NCBI GenBank assembly: GCA_900768125.1
Contig: CAAGBS010000035.1
Coordinates: forward strand, 23,623-87,622
DNA from: Oscillospiraceae bacterium
Lineage (GTDB): Bacteria > Bacillota > Clostridia > Oscillospirales > Ruminococcaceae
Direction of reading: 5' to 3'
Length of the DNA: 64,000 nt
The position numbers and the translations under genes were made by a program. This document shows positions 58,028 to 64,000 of this stretch, one piece after another. The notes beneath the pieces were generated by a model. That model saw only the letters and a list, made by a program, of their open reading frames with translations, made no database searches and had not been told where the DNA came from. Position 1 is the first letter of the stretch; each line of letters starts with the position of its first letter.

Positions 58028-59704
58028 ATGAAAAAAACAATACTCGCAGGAATGCTTTCTGCAATGCTTCTGACCAGCGCTACAGCCGCATTCCTGACCA
58101 ACTCCGCAGTATCGGTCACCGCGTCGGCTGAATCAAAAGTGAACCTTGACCGGCTGAAAAACTGCACCCTGGTGTATCCCCAGAACACATTCGACGGCGA
58201 GGACTATGTGGTCGAGATGACCGCCGACCGCACCGTGAAAAATCTACTCGTCGTCAATGACTGCGAAACGCTGTATATCCCTGCGGGGAAGACCCTCACG
58301 CTGAAAAATGGCTGCACCGTCCGCGGTACGATTTTCATTGAAAAGGGCGGCACACTGCGCGTCAAGGACGGCAATTTCGGTATCCTCGGCTCGGTGATAT
58401 GCGACGGCACCCTGACCGTCAGCCGGGGCGTTAACTTCAATTCCACGTTCGGCGGCATTCTTTACGCTTCGCCAAAGAGCACCGTCCGTATTCTGACAGA
58501 GCAGCTCTACGCCGACAATATCAAAGGCTCGGCAGCGCTTATGGGCGAAACTAAGTTTGCAGGCGGCGTTACTCAGGTGAAAAAGGAACAGTTCTGCCCG
58601 AAAATAGCCGGTTCAGTCAGGACGACATATGAGAATTACTCCGTTACTCCCTCGGCTTCGGCAGCGGGATTCACCGAAGCTGAGATAAAGAAAATGCTTT
58701 CCGCGGACTGGTTCACGCTCGCCGATATTCCGTATGACACCGAATTTGACTATCTGAGCGTGCTGTTCAGCAACGGTTCTGTCATCAAATTCAAGTTTGC
58801 CGGAGACAGGCTTGACGGGATAATCGGCTCGTCCGTGGGGAATGTCTGGGACTTTGCGGAGTTCAGGTTCTCACAGAGCGACGGTCAGAACGCGCCCTCG
58901 TCCGCAGATATCGGCGGGACTGTCTCGGCGGCGCTGGTGGACCAGTTCATCACCGGAAGCACGAATTTAGTCCGGGCGAAGCTGGATTCAGTAGAAGCGG
59001 ACGAGGACGCGGTGAGCTACTGGTTCACGGCGGTGGAACAGCTGAAAGGCGAAACTGCGGAAAAATTCCGGGTAGTCCGCGACCGCGAGTGGAGCGATGA
59101 GTATACACAGGAATTTACCGACGGCGAGTACGCGCTGTTCCTGACGGAGCATGACAGCGTGTTCACCGACCCTTACTACACTCTCTATGACCCGATTGCC
59201 ATGGAGGATATAAGCGGCATAGTCGTGCCGGTGAAGAATGAAAAGATAACCAAAGCTGTCGTGCGCGGGACGACATATGCAGTCGCGGACGATATATCAA
59301 CGATGAAGCAGCTTCGCGCACACGTTAAGGCTGGCGCGGAGTACGACAACAGCCAGAAGATGGGCGAAAGCTATATCCATTCCACCGACCCGGAATACAT
59401 CGCAAAATTCTCCCCGTATATCGTCAAGGTGAAAGTGACCGGAGAACCTCAGCCGTTCGGCGAGTGGAAAGACCGCAGCGTGTTCACGGTAGAGGTGGAA
59501 GACTCCTACAAGCTCGCCCTCGAATCCAACACGGTGGTGCTGAATAACGGTACCGTTGAGGCAGGCGGGGAGTATATCATGATGCTGAGCAGATACCAGG
59601 TCGGCAGATTCGAGAACTACCAGCCCTCGTCCAAGAACAGCATTTTCAGGGCGGACGACCCGGAGATACTCGGCGTGCTGAAAAAACTGGGACTTATCAG
59701 CTGA
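58028..59704 (+). CDS. Large secreted protein of unknown function
   Basis: 558 residues. Signal peptide (KK, hydrophobic core 6-30, cleavage near VTASAES) and no lipobox, membrane anchor or sorting motif, so probably released. Residues ~40-165 have short repeated beta-strand phrases (VKNLLVVNDCETLYIPAGKTLTLKNGCTVRGTIFIEKGGTLRV) as in right-handed beta-helix rungs. Residues ~200-300 form a different domain, and 320-540 an alpha/beta region with many acidic residues. AAGGAGG before the ATG. No enzyme motif recognised. It is monocistronic and not linked to the transport or sugar genes. Confidence 0.7.
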   Translation: MKKTILAGMLSAMLLTSATAAFLTNSAVSVTASAESKVNLDRLKNCTLVYPQNTFDGEDYVVEMTADRTVKNLLVVNDCETLYIPAGKTLTLKNGCTVRGTIFIEKGGTLRVKDGNFGILGSVICDGTLTVSRGVNFNSTFGGILYASPKSTVRILTEQLYADNIKGSAALMGETKFAGGVTQVKKEQFCPKIAGSVRTTYENYSVTPSASAAGFTEAEIKKMLSADWFTLADIPYDTEFDYLSVLFSNGSVIKFKFAGDRLDGIIGSSVGNVWDFAEFRFSQSDGQNAPSSADIGGTVSAALVDQFITGSTNLVRAKLDSVEADEDAVSYWFTAVEQLKGETAEKFRVVRDREWSDEYTQEFTDGEYALFLTEHDSVFTDPYYTLYDPIAMEDISGIVVPVKNEKITKAVVRGTTYAVADDISTMKQLRAHVKAGAEYDNSQKMGESYIHSTDPEYIAKFSPYIVKVKVTGEPQPFGEWKDRSVFTVEVEDSYKLALESNTVVLNNGTVEAGGEYIMMLSRYQVGRFENYQPSSKNSIFRADDPEILGVLKKLGLIS

Positions 59705-59736
59705 CCTTACAATTTTGAAATATATGTAAGCTGAGG

Positions 59737-59765
59737 TTGACATCGGACTGAAAATGCGGTATAAT
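59737..59765 (+). promoter_or_regulatory. Promoter of GNAT gene
   Basis: TTGACA (59737-59742), 17-base spacer, TATAAT (59760-59765). Confidence 0.88.
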
Positions 59766-59801
59766 AAATTCACAACTTAATGCAAGGGAGCGTGTGAAAA
59801 A

Positions 59802-60275
59802 ATGCCGAAAATCAGCGGCGTAAAGCAGGTGATAAGTCCCGATGAGAAAGAGAAAATATGCCGCGGGGTGCTTACATCACTGCCGGAATGGACAGGAAAG
59901 GACAAGAGCATAGACGAGCATTCGTCCGCGTGCAGAATGCTTCCGCTGTGGGCGGATATCGACGAGGGGATAGTCCGCGGATTCATCGCCCTGCGCGAGA
60001 CCAGCCCGTATGCGGCTGAGATATTCGTCATGGGGGTAAGGAAAGAGTATCAGCGCCACAAGATAGGCAAGGGGCTGTTCACCGCACTGCTGAATTACGC
60101 CCGCCGCCAGGGGTACGAATATATTCAGGTAAAGACCGTCAAGCAGGGCACCAGCAAGCAGTTCGACACTGCGAATACATTCTATCAGAGCCTGGGCTTC
60201 CGCGAACTGGAGGTGCTCCCGCTCTGGGACGAAAAGATACCCTGTCAGATATATATCCGCAATGTCAATTATTGA
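59802..60275 (+). CDS. GNAT-family N-acetyltransferase
   Basis: 157 residues, single GNAT domain. Acetyl-CoA binding loop VRKEYQRHKIGKGLFTALL (motif A, R/Q-x-x-G-x-G/A) near 79-97, and a C-terminal NTFYQSLGFREL as in many small-molecule acetyltransferases. Substrate unknown. Own promoter and terminator, so it is expressed alone. Confidence 0.88.
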   Translation: MPKISGVKQVISPDEKEKICRGVLTSLPEWTGKDKSIDEHSSACRMLPLWADIDEGIVRGFIALRETSPYAAEIFVMGVRKEYQRHKIGKGLFTALLNYARRQGYEYIQVKTVKQGTSKQFDTANTFYQSLGFRELEVLPLWDEKIPCQIYIRNVNY

Positions 60276-60280
60276 TTCAA

Positions 60281-60312
60281 AAATGGCTGTGCAGACCGCA
60301 CAGCCATTTTTC
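60281..60312 (+). terminator. Intrinsic terminator of GNAT gene
   Basis: AAATGGCTGTGC and GCACAGCCATTT pair around AGACC, followed by TT. Confidence 0.9.
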
Positions 60313-60315
60313 GCA

Positions 60316-60347
60316 TAAAAACATAGCGGAAATTGATTCCGCTATGT
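60316..60347 (-). terminator. Intrinsic terminator of putP
   Basis: On the minus strand ACATAGCGGA and TCCGCTATGT pair, followed by TTTTTATG. Confidence 0.85.
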
Positions 60348-60365
60348 CCTTGATTTAAAGTAATA

Positions 60366-61928
60366 TCACTCGCCGATAGCCTGCTGCTCGGTCTCCTTTG
60401 CTTTCGCCCTTGCGAAAAGTTCCTCGACCTTTGCGCCGTCCACCTTTGTGCACAGCGATACGATAATTACAGCCGCAGCCGCGATGATGAACGCCGGCAG
60501 CAGTGAATAGATCCCGGTGCTGGTGGAAAGGCTCACGAGAGCGCCGTCAGCGGGAATCATCGGGATAGTCTCCCAGATTATCACGGACGCGCCGCCGGAG
60601 ATTATGCCAGCTACCGCGCCGCTCATCGTCATGCGCTTCCAGAAAAGGGAGAGCAGCATAGCCGGGCCGAACGCCGCGCCGAGACCCGCCCACGCGTAGG
60701 ATACCAGTCCCATGACGGAGCTGTTCGGGTCGAGCGCGATGAAGTACGCGATGACAGCTACTGCGATAACAGTGCCGCGGCTTATCCACATCAGGGTCTT
60801 TTCCTTGGCGTCCTTCTTGAAAAGCTTGAACATATCGTTGCTTACGGAGGAAGCGGTGACCAGCAGCTGTGAATCAGCGGTGCTCATTATCGCCGCAAGT
60901 ATAGCCGCCAGGACTATGCCTGCGATAAGACCGGGCAGCAGTTTTCCGCTGAGGAACATGAATATCTTCTCGGTGTCGCCGAATGCTGCGAAATCAGCGA
61001 GCATGCTCTCGTTGCCCTCGGAATGCAGGAATATGTATCCGAAAACGCCGACCAGTACGGCGGCTGCCAGCGTAACGAATACCCAGATGGTCGCGATAAT
61101 GCGGGACTTCTTGATGAGGTCGCTGGACTTTATCGCCATGAAGCGCACCAGGATATGCGGCATACCGAAGTAGCCGAGACCCCACGCGAGACCGGAAAGT
61201 ATAGTAGTCCATGCGATGTCGCCGTTGGTGTTCTCGAAAAGATTCAGGTAGTTGGAGATGACGGCGCCGTCAGCATTGAGGAACTGCACGGCGGAGAGGT
61301 CGGGGGTCTGGAAAATGCAAACCAGCGGAACAACGACCAGCGCCGCGAACATCAGCAGACCCTGAATGAGATCGGTCCAGCAGACCGCGAAGAAGCCTCC
61401 TAGGAACGTGTAGGAAATGATTATCAGCGCGCCGATGGTCAGCGACAGGGTGTAGTCCGTGCCGAAGATGAAGTTGAACAGCTTTGCGCCGCTGCTGAAC
61501 GCGGAAGCGGTGTATATCAGGAAGAACACGAAGATTATCGCCGCGCACGCGAAGCGGATAACGGGGTTCTGCGTGAAGAAGCGCTTCTGGAAATACTCCG
61601 GGATAGTGATGGCGTCGCCCGCCGCGTAGGACATCTTGCGGAGCCTTGCCGCGAGTATCTTCCAGTTGAGGTAGGTGCCGATGAAAAGACCTATCGCGAT
61701 CCAGCTTTCAGTCAGGCCGCTGACGAATATTGCACCCGGCAGGCCCATCAGCAGCCAGCCGCTCATATCCGACGCCTGGGCTGAGATAGCCGTCGTCCAG
61801 CTTCCGAGCTGACGACCGCCTATAAAATAGTCGTTCATGCTCTTGGATTTCTTGTAGGAAAAAATTCCTATTCCGAGAATTATCAGAGCATAAACCACAA
61901 ATGCGATTATAACGTAAATATCTCCCAT
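60366..61928 (-). CDS. putP: Sodium/proline symporter
   Basis: 520 residues, thirteen helices, solute:sodium symporter family. SAQASDMSGWLLMGLPGAIFVSG (near 49-71) is the PutP-type sodium site; DYFIGGRQLGSWTTAIS precedes it. Imports proline with Na+; related substrates cannot be excluded. AAAAAGGAG before the ATG. Monocistronic, and no proline catabolic gene is near. Confidence 0.93.
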   Translation of the reverse strand: MGDIYVIIAFVVYALIILGIGIFSYKKSKSMNDYFIGGRQLGSWTTAISAQASDMSGWLLMGLPGAIFVSGLTESWIAIGLFIGTYLNWKILAARLRKMSYAAGDAITIPEYFQKRFFTQNPVIRFACAAIIFVFFLIYTASAFSSGAKLFNFIFGTDYTLSLTIGALIIISYTFLGGFFAVCWTDLIQGLLMFAALVVVPLVCIFQTPDLSAVQFLNADGAVISNYLNLFENTNGDIAWTTILSGLAWGLGYFGMPHILVRFMAIKSSDLIKKSRIIATIWVFVTLAAAVLVGVFGYIFLHSEGNESMLADFAAFGDTEKIFMFLSGKLLPGLIAGIVLAAILAAIMSTADSQLLVTASSVSNDMFKLFKKDAKEKTLMWISRGTVIAVAVIAYFIALDPNSSVMGLVSYAWAGLGAAFGPAMLLSLFWKRMTMSGAVAGIISGGASVIIWETIPMIPADGALVSLSTSTGIYSLLPAFIIAAAAVIIVSLCTKVDGAKVEELFARAKAKETEQQAIGE

Positions 61929-62071
61929 TTGTTTACTCCTTTTTATTTGTTTTTGTCATGCTTTTAAGCACATATTATCATTCTATCATTTTTCTGCAAT
62001 AAATGCAATAGCCGGACATGATTTTTGTTAATTATACCCGTAATAAATTGCGGAGCGATGTATATTTTGTA

Positions 62072-62100
62072 TTGATTTATTCTTCAGATTGTGATAAAAT
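62072..62100 (+). promoter_or_regulatory. Promoter of azlCD
   Basis: TTGATT (62072-62077), 17-base spacer, TAAAAT (62095-62100). Confidence 0.7.
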
Positions 62101-62139
62101 AATAAAGTTGCCGATATGGCGCACGGAAAAGGGAGAATT

Positions 62140-62883
62140 ATGTCAGAAAAGAAGAAAAAAGTCAGTTTCAGCCAGACTGAATATTTTACAGGCGTGAAGG
62201 ACGGACTTCCGATAGGGCTAGGATATCTTTCGGTGTCGTTCGCATTCGGTATAACCGCAGTAGGAATGGGTATCCCGCCGATAGCGGCGATACTTATTTC
62301 GATGACCTGCCTGACCTCGGCGGGACAGGTCGCCGGAATAGGCGCGATAGCCACTGGCGGAGGAATATTCGAGATAGCGCTGGCGCAGCTTATAATCAAT
62401 CTGCGCTATTCGCTGATGAGCCTTTCGCTGAGCCAGAAGCTGAGCAAAAATTACAATCTGTTCCACCGCCTGACCACATCGTTCGGGATAACCGACGAGG
62501 TGTTCGCAGTGGCGAGCGTGAAGCAGGGCGAGGTCACTCCAAAGTATATGTACGGGCTGATAACGCTGCCCTACATAATGTGGGCGGCGGGGACTGTCAT
62601 CGGCGCGCTGCTGGGCAACGTGCTTCCGGATATAGTCACGATGGCGCTCGGCATTGCGATATACGGAATGTTCATTGCTATAGTAGTGCCGCCTGCGAAG
62701 CGCTACAAGGGCGTTCTTGCGGTAGCCGGTATAGCGGCGGCGCTGTCCTGCATTATTAAATTCGTTCCGGTATTCAGCGGAATAACCTCGGGATTTTCGG
62801 TGATAATCTGCACGGTCATCGCCGCGGCGCTGGGCGCGCTGTTCTTCCCGAAGCCAGCAGAGGACGGTGAAGCAGATGACTGA
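62140..62883 (+). CDS. azlC: AzlC-family branched-chain amino acid exporter, large subunit
   Basis: 247 residues, seven or eight helices. FTGVKDGLPIGLGYLSVSFAFGITAV and LIINLRYSLMSLSLSQKL are typical AzlC segments. With AzlD it exports branched-chain amino acids or analogues. ATG 62140 chosen (GGGAGA just upstream, and the protein family starts near it); an earlier in-frame ATG at 62116 has no site. Overlaps azlD by 8 bases. Confidence 0.92.
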   Translation: MSEKKKKVSFSQTEYFTGVKDGLPIGLGYLSVSFAFGITAVGMGIPPIAAILISMTCLTSAGQVAGIGAIATGGGIFEIALAQLIINLRYSLMSLSLSQKLSKNYNLFHRLTTSFGITDEVFAVASVKQGEVTPKYMYGLITLPYIMWAAGTVIGALLGNVLPDIVTMALGIAIYGMFIAIVVPPAKRYKGVLAVAGIAAALSCIIKFVPVFSGITSGFSVIICTVIAAALGALFFPKPAEDGEADD

Positions 62884-63202
62884 TACATTATATCTTTGCC
62901 TCAGCATACTGACTATGGCGCTTGTGACCTACCTTGTCAGAATGCTCCCGCTTGCGGCGATACGCAGGAAAATAACCTCGCCGTTCGTGCTTAGCTTCCT
63001 GTATTACGTCCCCTATGCGGTGCTCACCGCGATGACTATACCGGGTATATTCTTCAGCACCGGCTCGGTCATAACCGCCTGCGTGGGATTCGCGGCGGCA
63101 CTTATCGCGGCGCTGTGCAACCGCGGACTGCTGATAGTCGCGCTTTCGGCGTGCGGCGGCGTGCTGGCCGCAGAACTTGTCATGCAGTACCTTATACACT
63201 GA
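62876..63202 (+). CDS. azlD: AzlD-family branched-chain amino acid exporter, small subunit
   Basis: 108 residues, four helices. VTYLVRMLPLAAIRRKITSPFVLSFLYYVPYAVLTAM is the standard AzlD start. ATG 62876 lies inside the end of azlC with GGTGA four bases upstream, so the two are translationally coupled and form one transporter. Confidence 0.92.
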   Translation: MTDTLYLCLSILTMALVTYLVRMLPLAAIRRKITSPFVLSFLYYVPYAVLTAMTIPGIFFSTGSVITACVGFAAALIAALCNRGLLIVALSACGGVLAAELVMQYLIH

Positions 63203-63237
63203 AAAAAACTCCCTGTCATCAGGCGGGGAGTTTTTAT
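63203..63237. terminator. Bidirectional intrinsic terminator
   Basis: AAAAACTCCC and GGGGAGTTTTT pair around TGTCATCAGGC, with T-runs on both strands; serves azlCD and the convergent fragment. Confidence 0.85.
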
Positions 63238-63238
63238 T

Positions 63239-63888
63239 TTATAATTCTTTAATAATGATGTCTGTCTGTATTGTACCTCCGTGGCGCGTTGTTACGATAA
63301 CGCTGAAAGTTACCGGGTAATAGTTGAGCGTTTCAATAGTCGCGGTGATGACTGCCGAGCCGTTCATGTTTCCGTTCGGCGCATTGAGTTTGTATTCTAA
63401 CCAGCTGTCGCTTATTGACACTGTATCGCTTACAATATCCCTTTCGTCCTGTATTTCCACGGACTGGTCTATAATACCGCCGCTGTCTGCGGTGAGCGCC
63501 TGTTTTTCCCTGGCGGGGACGGTAACGGTCACCACGTCGTCGGTGGAATAGGCTGAAAGACTGTCGCCGTCAAACGCCCTTACGACAAAGCTGTAACTCT
63601 GGTTTTCCTCAACGTCCGTATAGATATAGCTGGTCTGCGAGGTCTCGCCGACCTTATATGCTGTGTTTCCGTTGATTTTGTCTATCTCGTAGCTTATGGC
63701 GCCGCTTACAGGCTCCCATGACAGCTTCACGCTGCCGCTGTCGGCTGCTGCGGACGCTTTCGGCGCATAGACGACTGAACCGGATTCCCGCCCAGTGTCT
63801 GCGGAATGTTCACCACTGAATCATTGCCGGAATAGCCCGTTATCACTGCGCAGTTCGAGTTTTCTTCAAGGCAGTAGCTGTAGGTCAC
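63239..63888 (-). pseudogene. Frameshifted surface-protein fragment: LRR-like start plus fibronectin type III domain
   Basis: A minus-strand GTG start at 63888 with AAGGAGG nine bases upstream opens SYCLEENSNCAVITGYSGND and then NIPQTLGG, like BspA-type leucine-rich repeats. This frame runs into unrelated sequence after about 35 codons. A second frame, open from 63820 to 63239, continues with SVVYAPKAS and a fibronectin type III domain (KLSWEPVSGAISYEID, SYSFVVRAFD) plus a C-terminal beta-rich domain. The two frames join near 63790-63810, so I read one gene broken by an indel, or by an assembly error. There is no signal peptide, which also suggests that the 5' end is lost. Confidence 0.6.
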
Positions 63889-63948
63889 CTCTAAAAACCT
63901 CCTTCACGGCAGATTTCTATGACTTATATCATCTGCGTCGTTACCAAA

Positions 63949-63986
63949 CCTTGAAATACATCAAGTATTACTGCGGTTTGGTGCCT
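63949..63986. repeat. Nested inverted repeat upstream of the fragment
   Basis: ACCAAACC and GGTTTGGT form outer arms, with AATAC/GTATT inside. It may be a terminator relic or the end of a small mobile element; no transposase is visible in the last 100 bases. Confidence 0.45.
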
Positions 63987-64000
63987 AGCATCTGATATAA

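Noticed and set aside
63889..64000. End of an IS200/IS605-type element
   Set aside because: A nested hairpin alone is not enough; no transposase or target duplication is visible before the window ends.

Overview
The window looks like chromosomal DNA of a gut or rumen Clostridia member, most likely a Ruminococcus-like Oscillospiraceae. This rests on GC-rich coding DNA with strong AGGAGG ribosome sites, sigma-A promoters (TTGACA/TATAAT), a tetrahydrofolate riboswitch in front of a folT-type ECF component, many Ser/Ala-rich lipoproteins, and a starch and mannan diet. The assignment is inference; no rRNA or tRNA gene is present. I see no prophage, CRISPR array, plasmid gene or clear insertion sequence.

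Layout. 1-4.2 kb: end of a GH26 mannanase, then a leftward metal-efflux operon (SmtB-type repressor, methyltransferase, free HMA metallochaperone, P1B ATPase) behind a promoter and palindromic operator. 4.3-6.4 kb: a D,D-carboxypeptidase, then about 870 bp without a believable gene that appears to encode a large structured RNA with its own promoter, a closing helix and a terminator-like hairpin. 6.4-14.8 kb: two zinc-ribbon membrane proteins, an OGG1-type glycosylase, a DUF6062 protein, tsaD, a shikimate-kinase-like protein, a CPBP protease and a small membrane protein. 15-18.5 kb: a DUF6514-like small protein, a two-component system and orphan proteins.

18.6-33 kb is an alpha-glucan island on the plus strand: LacI regulator, malQ, glgP; then malE, malF, malG, a second LacI regulator, a lipoprotein alpha-amylase, type I pullulanase and a NUDIX protein. 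Outer-surface amylase would cut starch, the ABC transporter would import maltodextrins (its ATPase must be encoded elsewhere), and pullulanase, MalQ and GlgP would convert them to glucose-1-phosphate. Two families of LacI-type boxes and a stem-loop with an internal promoter between malE and malF suggest layered control.

33-46 kb: nicotinamidase and glmU, a PH-domain membrane protein, an Orn/Lys/Arg decarboxylase, two PrsA-like lipoproteins, a BMP-type binding protein, an SGNH hydrolase, a MATE exporter and an Eis-like acetyltransferase. 46-64 kb: two tandem HPr-like proteins lacking the catalytic histidine region, mtaB, purL, trxA, pfkA, riboswitch-folT, proC, a glycosyltransferase, BirA-type operator-bioY, an orphan secreted protein, a GNAT enzyme, putP, azlCD and a frameshifted surface-protein fragment. 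A dispersed pair of hairpin elements recurs at three convergent gene junctions.
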